64,000 nucleotides of DNA, taken from assembly GCF_001742305.1 (NCBI RefSeq), contig NZ_MJAT01000006.1, positions 62,001-126,000 of the forward strand. The letters are read 5' to 3'. A program made the position numbers and the translations under genes. The notes under the pieces are model-generated. The model saw only the letters and a list, made by a program, of their open reading frames with translations. It was not told where the DNA came from and made no database searches. Below, piece by piece: positions 8,656 through 17,509 of the stretch (positions are counted from its first letter, which is position 1; each line of letters opens with the position of its first letter). This DNA is from Desulfuribacillus stibiiarsenatis. GTDB lineage: Bacteria > Bacillota > Bacilli > Desulfuribacillales > Desulfuribacillaceae.

Positions 8656-9576
8656 ATGATGTATCTGACATTGTTTGTTACAGTCACAACCTTAATATAT
8701 GCTGTATTTATTCTGCGTGATGAGAAGGTAGAAACTGTAAAAAAAAGATTAGCATTTCTGGATAAGGATAAGCAGCATGTTGAAGTTATTGAGAAAAGCG
8801 ATGATAAGTCTGGATCAATAATTAGACGATTATTCCATCCTCTATGGGTTCGTCTCAAACGGGCGTTCCGTCAGAAAATATCAGTAGATAAAATAGAGAA
8901 ATTGGAACAGCTACTATTGCAAGCAGGAAATCCATTTAGTTTAACACCCATTGAATTCCGATTAATACAAATGATTTTCATGGTATTAATACCATCCATA
9001 AGCATCCTATATGCTTTTATGCTAAAAGTTAGCGTTCTAGGAATCATGATGTTTATAATGATAGGATTTGCAATCGCAGCATATCTGCCATATTTTTATT
9101 TAAAGCAAAAAATAGCAGAACGTACGCGTAATGCTCAAAGGGAACTGCCAGATATCTTGGATTTACTGACAGTAAGTCTAGAAGCGGGATTGGGATTTGA
9201 TTCAGCACTAAGTAAAGTTGTGGCAAAACAAGAAGGAGTATTATCTAAAGAATTTCACCGTTGTCTAGAGGAAATTCGATTAGGTAAAACACGAAGAGAA
9301 GCACTCATTGGGGTTCGTGAACGAGTTCAAACGAATGACATTAACATCTTGATTAGTAGCATTTTACAAGCTGAGAAGTTAGGGGTAGGGTTAGTGCAGG
9401 TTTTCCGTGTCCAATCCGCAGAAGTACGTGAGAGAAGAAGACAAAGGGCGGAAGAAGCAGCGATGAAAGCACCTATTAAAATATTATTTCCGCTCGTCTT
9501 ATTTATTTTTCCAAGCATCTTTATAGTTTTACTTGGGCCAGCTGTGATTCAGTTTATTACAACTTTTAGCAAATAA
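8656..9576 (+). CDS. tadC: TadC inner-membrane platform protein
   Basis: A 306-residue partner of TadB, also of the T2SS F family. The motif LPDILDLLTVSLEAGLGFDS and the R-A-E-E-A-A-M-K-A-P-I-K-I-L-F-P-L-V segment before the last helices identify TadC. Hydrophobic segments lie near residues 1-20, 100-150 and 275-300. It is the last gene of the pilus locus; a strong terminator follows two bases after its stop. Confidence 0.9.
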   Translation: MMYLTLFVTVTTLIYAVFILRDEKVETVKKRLAFLDKDKQHVEVIEKSDDKSGSIIRRLFHPLWVRLKRAFRQKISVDKIEKLEQLLLQAGNPFSLTPIEFRLIQMIFMVLIPSISILYAFMLKVSVLGIMMFIMIGFAIAAYLPYFYLKQKIAERTRNAQRELPDILDLLTVSLEAGLGFDSALSKVVAKQEGVLSKEFHRCLEEIRLGKTRREALIGVRERVQTNDINILISSILQAEKLGVGLVQVFRVQSAEVRERRRQRAEEAAMKAPIKILFPLVLFIFPSIFIVLLGPAVIQFITTFSK

Positions 9577-9577
9577 T

Positions 9578-9617
9578 AGAAAGCATAGATACTAGTTCGA
9601 CTGTATCTATGCTTTCT
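9578..9617. terminator. Bidirectional terminator between tadC and the HD-GYP gene
   Basis: A perfect 15-bp inverted repeat (AGAAAGCATAGATAC and its complement) separates the convergent genes. The T-rich flank on the plus side is short. It can serve both strands. Confidence 0.8.
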
Positions 9618-9620
9618 AAT

Positions 9621-10649
9621 TTATTCCGTAATAATATTTTTTATAAAAATAGTTTTTTCTTTCGATAGATCAATATCTCGTATATCAGCATGGTCAAAAC
9701 TAGATGAATCGTCATGATTGGCAGAAGATAGAACCCTTACAATAGGTCGAGATGGTAAGCCTCGATGCTGAGCTATGACTACTCCTACCTCATTAGTAGT
9801 TAAGGTTACCCAACTGCCTGTAGGGTATACGGCAATAGATTTAAGGAAATGCTTTACTACTTCTAAATCATATCGTGTACCTGCATAACCCATGATATAC
9901 TCACAAGCCTCAAATGGCGGTAACTTTTGATAGGATATTAGGTCATCATAATAATCAGTGACACCTACAATACGTGCGCTAAGAGGTATTTCACTACCTG
10001 CTACACCCCTTGGATATCCTGAACCATCAAGATGTTCATGATGTTGTAGTGCAATGTGGGCAGTAAGGACATTGAAGTCATGTTTTTTACGTAACGTATT
10101 AAATCCTACCCAAGGATGATTCTTATCATCATCCTCAGAAACTAGTGTTTTGCCTATATCATGTAATAAGGAACCAATGGCAAGTTCTACTAATTGGATT
10201 TGATTCAATTCTAACTTTACGCCAACTACAACAGATAGCATACAAGTATTTAAAGAATGTACAAATAATTCGTTATCCTTAGTCCGTATGTCCATTAAAT
10301 TGGCGAGGATGTTTTTGTTCTGAGAAATCTCTTGGACAAGAGTATTAGCAACACTTGAAATCGGCTGGAGGTTAAAGTCTTTACCCGCTTGCACACATTG
10401 CATAGCAACTGATAGCTGCTGTATGGCTTCCCGTCTAGTTTCCTCAGTTACTAAATCTTGTGTTTCTTCAATATCTTGGAAACGGTCATCTAGTATGTAC
10501 AGTGCGGATACACCAATATTACGTAATCTAGTAATTAGACCAACCGTAAGTTCTACACCCTTTTTTAATAAGATACCACCGTTTTCTTTATAGATGTTTC
10601 TTCCTAATTTTTGCCCGTATTGGACATTGTCGATAGACGTATAAATCAA
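9621..10649 (-). CDS. HD-GYP domain protein, putative c-di-GMP phosphodiesterase
   Basis: A cytoplasmic protein of 342 residues. The C-terminal half is an HD-GYP domain: first metal histidine in V-H-S-L-N-T (about residue 131), the HD pair in LLHDIGK (about 163), and HHEHLDGSGYPRG (about 203-215). These residues are the metal and c-di-GMP binding set of active phosphodiesterases. The N-terminal 120 residues have no receiver or PAS motif I recognise. It converges on the c-di-GMP-riboswitch-controlled pilus locus, which suggests it helps set the ligand level. The TTG at 10649 is spaced correctly from aggaagtg; a GTG at 10658 overlaps that site. Confidence 0.88.
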   Translation of the reverse strand: MIYTSIDNVQYGQKLGRNIYKENGGILLKKGVELTVGLITRLRNIGVSALYILDDRFQDIEETQDLVTEETRREAIQQLSVAMQCVQAGKDFNLQPISSVANTLVQEISQNKNILANLMDIRTKDNELFVHSLNTCMLSVVVGVKLELNQIQLVELAIGSLLHDIGKTLVSEDDDKNHPWVGFNTLRKKHDFNVLTAHIALQHHEHLDGSGYPRGVAGSEIPLSARIVGVTDYYDDLISYQKLPPFEACEYIMGYAGTRYDLEVVKHFLKSIAVYPTGSWVTLTTNEVGVVIAQHRGLPSRPIVRVLSSANHDDSSSFDHADIRDIDLSKEKTIFIKNIITE

Positions 10650-10980
10650 ATAATTCACTTCCTAAATTATATGTAATGGTATATTAGAACTTATTCAGAT
10701 TGGGTCAATAGTATTATAATAAAAGAAAAAAATAAAAAAATAAATAGATATTTGTGCCTATTCACGACAATTCTTTCATTTTGAAACTAACTATGATAAT
10801 ATAGAAAACGATTTTCATGTACTATCAGACTTTATATAATTAACGTAGATAGTATAGCTTTGCATTAGCAACACATCAGTAATAAATTACTGTGTTTTTG
10901 CGTCAGTGCAACTAAGGCATTCTCTTCGCTAAAGCTTGGTGAATGCCAAGTTTTCTTTATAGGAAGGCAAGGGAAAGCCC
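10650..10980. other. 331-base divergent intergenic region with two hairpins
   Basis: This AT-rich gap separates the leftward HD-GYP gene from the rightward metallo-beta-lactamase gene. One inverted repeat near 10872-10898 (CAGTA..TACTG extended by ACA..TGT) is followed by five T. A second at about 10916-10954 (GGCATTC..GAATGCC) is followed by a T-rich stretch and then gaaggcaaggg before the ATG. The layout resembles a structured leader or attenuator, but I recognise no riboswitch class in it. Confidence 0.4.
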
Positions 10981-11853
10981 ATGTTTAATTCTAGAAAAAA
11001 TTATAAAATGAAATCGAGTCAATTAATATATCTGGGAATTTTCCTGTTCATCCTATTGATTTCTAGTTATTTTCAGAATGAGACGAATACAAGTATAACC
11101 AGTGATGGGATAGACGTCTATTTTTTTGATGTTGGTCAAGCGAATGCTACTTTAATTCAAGGGCCTGATTTTAATATTTTAATTGATGCAGGGCACTATC
11201 AGAGAAACGATGTAATATCTCATTTGCAAAGGATTGGGATACAAGAGCTAGATTTATTGATAGGGACCCACCCCCATGCGGATCACATTGGTCAATTTGA
11301 TCAAGTGTTGGATCATTATCCTGTCAAGGAAGTATGGTTGAGTGGAGATATACACACTTCCAAAACTTTTGAAAAAGCCATCGATGCTATCGAAAGGTCG
11401 GGGGCAGGGTATCATGAACCAAAAGAGGGAGAAATTCACCAAATAGGTCAATTAACAATTGAAGTATTAAATCCTAATGAACTGAATGGTAGATTCCATG
11501 ATGGATGTATAGCGATTCGAGCAATCTATAAAGATTTTTCTGTGCTTTTAACTGGTGATATAGAAGCAAATGTTGAAGAAAGAATCATCAAAGGTAATAA
11601 AGATTTACAATCCACCGTTTTACAATTAGGTCATCATGGTTCTAAGACTTCCACCACAGAAGCTTTCCTAAAAGCAGTGAATCCGAAAGTATCCGTATAT
11701 AGCGCAGGTAAAGGGAACGACTATGGGCATCCCCATGATGTGGTAATCAATCGCTTACAATCATTAGGAATGCTATACTTTGGTACTGACTTACGCGGTA
11801 CCATACGCATATTTTCTGATGGGAAACAATTCCAAATCATAAAAGAACGATAA
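10981..11853 (+). CDS. ComEC/Rec2-like metallo-beta-lactamase-fold hydrolase
   Basis: A 290-residue MBL-fold protein with a single N-terminal membrane helix (about residues 13-30), so the catalytic domain is probably outside the membrane. It starts with VYFFDVGQANATLIQ, typical of the ComEC C-terminal domain. The metal motif is T-H-P-H-A-D-H-I-G, with a later LTGDIE aspartate and QLGHHGSKTST. Stand-alone forms such as this occur widely in Bacillota and may act on nucleic acid or phosphodiesters; the substrate is not established. The DUF3006 gene follows 12 bases later, a common pairing. Confidence 0.85.
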   Translation: MFNSRKNYKMKSSQLIYLGIFLFILLISSYFQNETNTSITSDGIDVYFFDVGQANATLIQGPDFNILIDAGHYQRNDVISHLQRIGIQELDLLIGTHPHADHIGQFDQVLDHYPVKEVWLSGDIHTSKTFEKAIDAIERSGAGYHEPKEGEIHQIGQLTIEVLNPNELNGRFHDGCIAIRAIYKDFSVLLTGDIEANVEERIIKGNKDLQSTVLQLGHHGSKTSTTEAFLKAVNPKVSVYSAGKGNDYGHPHDVVINRLQSLGMLYFGTDLRGTIRIFSDGKQFQIIKER

Positions 11854-11865
11854 AGTGGTGATGTT

Positions 11866-12156
11866 ATGGAAGTGAGAGGTTCTATCGATAAAATATTAGA
11901 ACAAACAATTGTCATTGTCTTAGATGATTATTTGATTCTTAATAACGATAAAAACTTATTAGAACTTGTTTGCTCCTTTGAAGATATTGTAGGAGTTCCT
12001 ATTGAAGGGGGACGGGTTTTGATAAAGTATACATTAGGAAATAATGAAGACGTCTCGATTCATTCCATTGTTCTTGACATGGAAGATACGAATGATGTAA
12101 AACATCGAATAGAGGAAAAGATGAATCGCTTACGGGCAAGAGGTAGAAAGTTATAA
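11866..12156 (+). CDS. DUF3006-like small protein
   Basis: A 96-residue protein resembling the DUF3006 family. It has an N-terminal small beta-barrel (GSIDKILEQTIVIVLDD) and a C-terminal basic helix with R-I-E-E-K-M-N-R-L-R-A-R-G-R-K. DUF3006 genes often directly follow ComEC-like MBL genes, as here. The function is unknown. gtggtg precedes the ATG. Confidence 0.65.
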   Translation: MEVRGSIDKILEQTIVIVLDDYLILNNDKNLLELVCSFEDIVGVPIEGGRVLIKYTLGNNEDVSIHSIVLDMEDTNDVKHRIEEKMNRLRARGRKL

Positions 12157-12183
12157 CGACTAAGAGTTTAGGAAGAGTGAAAG

Positions 12184-13554
12184 ATGCGCATTACAATCCC
12201 ATTATATAAAAAAATTGAATTAACGGCAGCGCAATTGATTGTATTTATTTATACATTGGCTATTGCGATCTCATCATCTTTGTTAAGTCTCCCATGGGCA
12301 AAGCAACCTGGTGTTGAAATGAATTTTGTAGATTTATTATTTACTACTGTAAGTGCTATTACTGTAACTGGATTGACAGTAGCAAATACTGCAGAAACAT
12401 TTACACCTTTTGGCACTACTATTATTGCAATGCTACTCCAAATTGGAGGGGTAGGAGTAATGACGTTATGGACGTTCATTTGGCTGATATTTGGCAAAAA
12501 AATTGGGCTAGGCTATAGACAGTTGATTATGATCGACCAAAATCGAGATCAGTTGACCGGATTAGTAAAAGTCATTCAATTAGTTTTTGGATTTGCTATT
12601 GCCATTGAACTGCTTGGTGTTTTGTTCTTTACAAGTATTTTTTATTTCCGAGGATATTATCCTGAACTTAGCCAAGCTTTCTATCATGGTTTCTTTCATT
12701 CCATCTCTGCTTATACCAATGGTGGATTTGATATCTTTGGTAACTCATTGCAATCATTTTACCAAGATTATTTGGTCCAGACAGGAACTATTGTATTAAT
12801 CATCTTAGGGGCGATTGGATTTCCAGTACTCATTGAGGGATGGTCATATGCAGTAGCGAAAAAGAATAAAGAAAAGTTTAGATTCTCTCTATATACGAAA
12901 GTAACGTTACTTACATTTGTTATATTACTTGTAATAGGGACTATTGGCATCTTTTTTATGGAACATCAAGGGTATATCAAAGATGCACCATGGCATGAAA
13001 AGTTGTTTTTTTCACTATTTAATTCTGTCACGGCCCGCAGTGGTGGTCTATCGACAATGGATGTATCACAAATGTTTGTACCTACTCTACTTTTCCTTTC
13101 CGTGTTGATGTTTATAGGAGCAAGCCCTTCGAGTGTAGGGGGCGGTATCCGAACGACAACCTTTGCTACAGTGATTCTTACGATACGCACCTATGCAAGA
13201 GGTAGAAAAAACGTTCATGTATTTGGGAGGAGACTAGACGAGGCGGATATTTTGAAAAGCTTTGTAGTGTTTACCTTCGGTGTATTATTAATCGTCACAT
13301 CAATCTTGATTATAGATTTTTTGGAAATGCATCAGCATTCACTAGTATCTGTCATATTTGAAGTTACCTCAGCGTTTGGAACCTGTGGACTATCGACAGG
13401 AATTACACCAGACCTAACGAATATTAGTAAATTTATTTTAATGGGTCTAATGTTTATAGGGCGAATAGGAATTCTTGCGTTTTTAGTATCGATGAGTGTA
13501 GATCATGGACATGCTAACATTAAATATCCAGTAGAAAAAATAATAATCGGCTAG
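12184..13554 (+). CDS. ktrB: TrkH/KtrB-type potassium uptake channel subunit
   Basis: A 456-residue integral membrane protein built from four M1-P-M2 repeats. The selectivity-filter glycines are visible in TVTGLTVANT, YTNGGFDIFG, TARSGGLSTM and GTCGLSTGIT. The length and the absence of the long TrkH N-terminal helices fit KtrB. It would take up K+ coupled to Na+ and needs a peripheral RCK subunit (KtrA/KtrC). No such gene is adjacent, so the regulator must be elsewhere. It lies 28 bases after the DUF3006 gene and is followed by a terminator. Confidence 0.9.
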   Translation: MRITIPLYKKIELTAAQLIVFIYTLAIAISSSLLSLPWAKQPGVEMNFVDLLFTTVSAITVTGLTVANTAETFTPFGTTIIAMLLQIGGVGVMTLWTFIWLIFGKKIGLGYRQLIMIDQNRDQLTGLVKVIQLVFGFAIAIELLGVLFFTSIFYFRGYYPELSQAFYHGFFHSISAYTNGGFDIFGNSLQSFYQDYLVQTGTIVLIILGAIGFPVLIEGWSYAVAKKNKEKFRFSLYTKVTLLTFVILLVIGTIGIFFMEHQGYIKDAPWHEKLFFSLFNSVTARSGGLSTMDVSQMFVPTLLFLSVLMFIGASPSSVGGGIRTTTFATVILTIRTYARGRKNVHVFGRRLDEADILKSFVVFTFGVLLIVTSILIIDFLEMHQHSLVSVIFEVTSAFGTCGLSTGITPDLTNISKFILMGLMFIGRIGILAFLVSMSVDHGHANIKYPVEKIIIG

Positions 13555-13574
13555 AAAATAAGCGAACAGAATAA

Positions 13575-13628
13575 AGGCTGTCTCAACATGATTGAATTCA
13601 AATCATTTTTGAGACAGCCTATTATTTT
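13575..13628. terminator. Bidirectional terminator between ktrB and pckA
   Basis: The 12-bp arms AGGCTGTCTCAA and TTGAGACAGCCT have T-rich flanks on both sides and separate two convergent genes. Confidence 0.85.
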
Positions 13629-13661
13629 ATGAAGTATATGAATATTTAAAGTCTAAATAAT

Positions 13662-15233
13662 TTATTTAATAGGTCCCGCATTGATGATAGACTCAGGCAT
13701 GTCAGAGAACTTCAAGAAGTTTTTCTTAAAACGATCGGCAAGGTCTTGTGCCTTCTCGTCATATGCATTTTTATCTGCCCAAGTATTACGAGGAATCAGC
13801 ACTTCATTAGGAACACCTGGGCAAGAGACAGGCATATTAAACCCAAAGATTTCATCTGTTACGTATTCCACTTGATCTAAAGTCCCATCCATAATCGCGT
13901 TAATCATACTGCGTGTATATGGGAGATTCATACGTTTTCCGACGCCATAAGGACCACCAGACCAACCAGTGTTTACTAAATAAACTCGTGCGTTACGTTG
14001 CTCAATTTTTTCCCCTAGCATCTTAGCGTATACTACAGGAGGTAATGGCAAGAACGGAGCGCCAAAGCAAGTCGAGAAAGTAGCTTGCGGCTCTGTAATT
14101 CCTCGCTCTGTACCAGCTAGCTTACTTGTATAACCAGACAAGAAGTGATACATAGCTTGTTCTTTCGTAAGTTTAGCAACTGGAGGTAAAACACCAAATG
14201 CATCAGCAGTTAAAAATACAACAACATTTGGATGACCAGCAGTACCTGCTAAAATCGCGTTCGGAATATAATGAACTGGGTACGCTGCACGAGTGTTTTC
14301 TGTAAGTTCAGAACTATCGTAGTTCGGGTTTCTCTTCTCATCAATCACAACGTTTTCTAATACAGAGCCGAATTTAATAGCATCCCAAATTTGTGGTTCC
14401 GTTTCGCGAGAAAGTTTAATGCATTTAGCATAACATCCACCTTCGAAATTGAAAACACCATGATCTGACCAGCCATGCTCGTCATCACCAATCAAGAAAC
14501 GGTTCGGGTCTGCCGACAAAGTTGTTTTTCCAGTGCCAGATAATCCGAAGAATAATGCAACATCATTGGATTGCCCAACGTTTGCTGAACAGTGCATCGG
14601 AAGAATATTTTGTTGAGGAAGTATATAATTTAGCAAGCTAAATACAGTTTTTTTCATTTCACCAGCATATTGAGTACCACCGATGATCACAACTTTTCTA
14701 GAAAAGCTCACGATAATAAAAGCTTCTGAATTTGTTCCGTCAATTTCAGGAACTGCTTGGAACCCTGGGGCAGACACAATTGTAAATTCTGGTTGGAAAT
14801 TTACCAATTCGTTAGATGTTGGGCGGCATAGTAACTGTCGAATGAAAAGATTATGCCAAGCGAATTGATTCACTACACGAATCGGTAAACGATATCGCTC
14901 ATCTTTACCACCAAAACCTTCGAATACATACTTCTTTTTATCTTCTAAAAAGTTCAGTACTTTTTCATAGAGAAGATCAAATTTCTCAGCAGAGAAAGGT
15001 TGATTGACTGTACCCCAATCAATTTTACTATGTACTAAAGGCTCATCTACAATAAACTTATCCTTAGGCGAACGACCAGTATACTTCCCAGTTGTAGTCC
15101 TAAAGGCGCCGGTTTCTGTTAATACTCCTTCACCATTTGCTAACGCTCGTTCTACTAATAATGGAACAGGCAAATTCTTCTCTGTTAAGCTAGAATTTAC
15201 AAGACTGCTTAATTTGTCTCCTAGGGTATCCAT
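13662..15233 (-). CDS. pckA: Phosphoenolpyruvate carboxykinase (ATP)
   Basis: A 523-residue cytoplasmic enzyme that converts oxaloacetate and ATP to phosphoenolpyruvate, CO2 and ADP in gluconeogenesis; in some anaerobes it runs in reverse. The kinase-1a motif [12 protein letters not shown], the kinase-2 motif [10 protein letters not shown] and the substrate loop [14 protein letters not shown] are intact. Length matches the ATP-dependent family (about 525-540). gagaggaag precedes the ATG on the minus strand. The gene follows the radical SAM gene by 50 bases. Confidence 0.97.
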   Translation of the reverse strand: MDTLGDKLSSLVNSSLTEKNLPVPLLVERALANGEGVLTETGAFRTTTGKYTGRSPKDKFIVDEPLVHSKIDWGTVNQPFSAEKFDLLYEKVLNFLEDKKKYVFEGFGGKDERYRLPIRVVNQFAWHNLFIRQLLCRPTSNELVNFQPEFTIVSAPGFQAVPEIDGTNSEAFIIVSFSRKVVIIGGTQYAGEMKKTVFSLLNYILPQQNILPMHCSANVGQSNDVALFFGLSGTGKTTLSADPNRFLIGDDEHGWSDHGVFNFEGGCYAKCIKLSRETEPQIWDAIKFGSVLENVVIDEKRNPNYDSSELTENTRAAYPVHYIPNAILAGTAGHPNVVVFLTADAFGVLPPVAKLTKEQAMYHFLSGYTSKLAGTERGITEPQATFSTCFGAPFLPLPPVVYAKMLGEKIEQRNARVYLVNTGWSGGPYGVGKRMNLPYTRSMINAIMDGTLDQVEYVTDEIFGFNMPVSCPGVPNEVLIPRNTWADKNAYDEKAQDLADRFKKNFLKFSDMPESIINAGPIK

Positions 15234-15283
15234 ACTAACTTCCTCTCTCGTGTATTTTCTATATAGTAATTCAAATCAATATC

Positions 15284-16246
15284 CTATTTAATAATTGTAG
15301 TATTATTTGAACTGTTATGCAACAAAAAATCTTCCCTAAGTTTACCTTGTTCGCTGGAACGTTTTGCTAATTCAGTATCAATAGCATTAAGGACTTCCCA
15401 TTTTTTTAGGCTCCATGTGGGTCCTATCAGTAATTCTCTAGGACTATCACCAGTTAATCGATGAATAATCATTTCCTTAGGCAATATTTCAATCGTATTT
15501 ACAACTAATTGAATATACTCGTTCATAGTTAAAAGAGGGAATGGATTTGCTTGATAATAAAGCTCTAAAGGGGTATTTTTCATCACATGAAGCAGATGGA
15601 ATTTTATTCCTTGGATTGGTAATGAAGATACCGCTTGTGAGGTTGTAATCATGTCTTGTTCCGTTTCACCTGGTAAACCGTAGATTATATGAGCACAAGT
15701 TTTTATTTTATGTTTTTGTAGTTTTTGCAGTCCTTCAATAAATTCTTGATAGGTATGACCTCGTTGGATCAGCATACCAGTATCGTCGTGAATCGTTTGC
15801 AGCCCTAACTCAACCCAAAGATATGTTTTTTGATTAATCTCCGATAACAAATCAATGACTTCATCAGGTAAGCAATCAGGCCTTGTGGCAATCGATAGGC
15901 CCACAACACCGGGAAAATTTAGAGCTTGATCATAGATTTTACGCAAAAAATCTATTGGTCCGTAAGTGTTTGTAAATGCTTGAAAATAAGCAATGTAATT
16001 TGCCTCCGGCCACTTGTTATGCATCATTGTTTTTGTCTGTAAGTATTGCTGTTCAAGATTTAAGTGTACCTCTCCAGCATAATCTCCAGAACCTCTACTA
16101 CTACAGTATATACAACCAGAGGTTCCTAATTTCCCATCTCGATTTGGACAGGTGAACCCAGCGTCAAGTGGTAATTTAAATATCTTTTTTCCAAATGTTT
16201 GTCGTAAATGGTAGTTCCAAGAGTGATAACGTTTATCGCCCCACAC
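15284..16246 (-). CDS. TIGR01212-family radical SAM protein (YtqA/YhcC)
   Basis: A 320-residue radical SAM protein. The cluster cysteines lie in a non-standard long motif, C-P-N-R-D-G then G-C-I-Y-C, characteristic of the YhcC/YtqA family. The N-terminus W-G-D-K-R-Y-H-S-W-N-Y-H-L-R and the segment IATRPDCLPDEVIDLL are also family hallmarks. The reaction is not firmly established. It is divergent from the sirtuin gene and sits just upstream of pckA on the same strand, with no functional link that I can see. Confidence 0.88.
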   Translation of the reverse strand: MWGDKRYHSWNYHLRQTFGKKIFKLPLDAGFTCPNRDGKLGTSGCIYCSSRGSGDYAGEVHLNLEQQYLQTKTMMHNKWPEANYIAYFQAFTNTYGPIDFLRKIYDQALNFPGVVGLSIATRPDCLPDEVIDLLSEINQKTYLWVELGLQTIHDDTGMLIQRGHTYQEFIEGLQKLQKHKIKTCAHIIYGLPGETEQDMITTSQAVSSLPIQGIKFHLLHVMKNTPLELYYQANPFPLLTMNEYIQLVVNTIEILPKEMIIHRLTGDSPRELLIGPTWSLKKWEVLNAIDTELAKRSSEQGKLREDFLLHNSSNNTTIIK

Positions 16247-16413
16247 ATGATCACCTCCACAAGGATGTTGTTACGTTCTGCCATTAAGAATATACCATGT
16301 ATATCAATTTTCTACAAAAAATCATTTCTTCCATCCTTTACATGGTGTACATACTTAGATAAAATGGCTAAAAGGAATAATTCCACCAATAGGTGATATA
16401 GGATGATAACTTA

Positions 16414-17154
16414 ATGAACAACATAGAACAACTAGTCTCGTGGATGAAAGAATCACAATTGACAACAGTATTTACAGGTGCAGGGATGAGTACGGAATCA
16501 GGATTGCCAGATTTCCGTTCAAATAACGGATTGTGGAAAAGCGGTGATCCGAGCAAATTAGCATCTACAGAAGCACTAAATGATAATTTTAAAGAATTTA
16601 TCGCATTTTATCATGAACGAATCTTACAATTAAAACAGTATACTCCCAATGAAGGACATAGAATATTAGCGAAATGGCAAGGGGATGAATTGATTCATGC
16701 TATCATTACTCAAAATGTTGACGGTTTCCATCAGCTAGCTGGTGCGACAAACGTATTGGAACTACACGGAACATTAGCTAAAATGAGATGTCTGGGATGC
16801 CGTAAAATTTATGATAGTATGGACTATATAGCTGGACAAGAAATTTGTGTGAAATGTCAGGGGAACGTACGACCATGTGTAGTACTATTCGGTGAAGCAT
16901 TACCACAAATGGTATTAGAACTAGCTTTTGCAGAAGCTGCGCGTAGCCAATTATTCATCGTATTAGGTTCATCACTTGAGGTTTCTCCAGCAAATATGCT
17001 GCCATTGCATGCAAAAAATGCAGGGGCTAGACTATGTATTATCAATAGAGACGAAACTCGAATGGATGTAGAAGCGGACTTAGTTATTCGCGAAAATATT
17101 GGAGCTGTTTTAGAAGAAGTAAATCGCCAATTCACAACAAAAAAAACCCGGTAA
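16414..17154 (+). CDS. cobB: NAD-dependent protein deacylase, sirtuin
   Basis: A 246-residue Sir2-family enzyme that removes acyl groups from lysines using NAD+. Visible motifs are the NAD-binding GAGMSTESGLPDFRS, TQNVDGFHQLAG, the catalytic His in ELHGT, the zinc cysteines CLGC and CVKC, and VVLFGEALP. The Tyr/Arg pair that marks desuccinylases is not evident, so deacetylase activity is the simplest reading. Its stop codon lies inside the loop of its own terminator hairpin. No operon partner is present. Confidence 0.93.
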   Translation: MNNIEQLVSWMKESQLTTVFTGAGMSTESGLPDFRSNNGLWKSGDPSKLASTEALNDNFKEFIAFYHERILQLKQYTPNEGHRILAKWQGDELIHAIITQNVDGFHQLAGATNVLELHGTLAKMRCLGCRKIYDSMDYIAGQEICVKCQGNVRPCVVLFGEALPQMVLELAFAEAARSQLFIVLGSSLEVSPANMLPLHAKNAGARLCIINRDETRMDVEADLVIRENIGAVLEEVNRQFTTKKTR

Positions 17155-17165
17155 GGGTTTTTTTA
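17139..17165. terminator. Terminator overlapping the end of the sirtuin gene
   Basis: AAAAAACCC and GGGTTTTTTT form a compact hairpin around the stop codon at 17152-17154. The symmetric A and T runs would let it also serve the convergent ComFB gene. Confidence 0.75.
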
Positions 17166-17172
17166 ATTCGTA

Positions 17173-17451
17173 CTATAGTTTTTCATGATTTGGTTTTTTA
17201 TTGACTATATCAATTGCCTTCGTAATTTCAATGACCGCATCACTATTAAACTGATTCGATAAAGTATTAAGTTTTGTGAACACTTCGCCTTTGCGAGTGC
17301 CTACATATTTTGGGGGCAGATGATTTAATGCAATCGCCATAATATCAACTTTACATTCTTCACAATCACACACGTGATTCGATTGCTGTAGAACATCTGC
17401 TAATGCATCTTCCACTACTTTTTCCATCATGTTATATAATTTGATACGCAT
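17173..17451 (-). CDS. ComFB-family protein
   Basis: A 92-residue protein of the late-competence ComFB family. The hallmarks are C-D-C-E-E-C-K-V-D-I-M-A-I-A-L-N with paired cysteines, then L-P-P-K-Y-V, then F-N-S-D-A-V-I-E-I-T-K-A-I-D-I-V. ComFB-type proteins have been reported as cyclic-dinucleotide receptors in cyanobacteria, which fits the c-di-GMP theme of this region, but binding here is inference. No comF neighbours are present. I prefer the ATG at 17451, correctly spaced from a gagg box, over the one at 17463. Confidence 0.8.
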   Translation of the reverse strand: MRIKLYNMMEKVVEDALADVLQQSNHVCDCEECKVDIMAIALNHLPPKYVGTRKGEVFTKLNTLSNQFNSDAVIEITKAIDIVNKKPNHEKL

Positions 17452-17509
17452 AGGATACCTCATCCCTTACTGGTTTCTTTTCATCGTTTTGTTAGAAGTA
17501 TAGGGTAAT

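Noticed and set aside
10981-13554. c-di-AMP (ydaO) riboswitch ahead of the ktrB gene cluster
   Set aside because: ktrB is often controlled by this class, but the conserved ydaO blocks are absent from the leader at 10650-10980 and there is no room for one between the genes.
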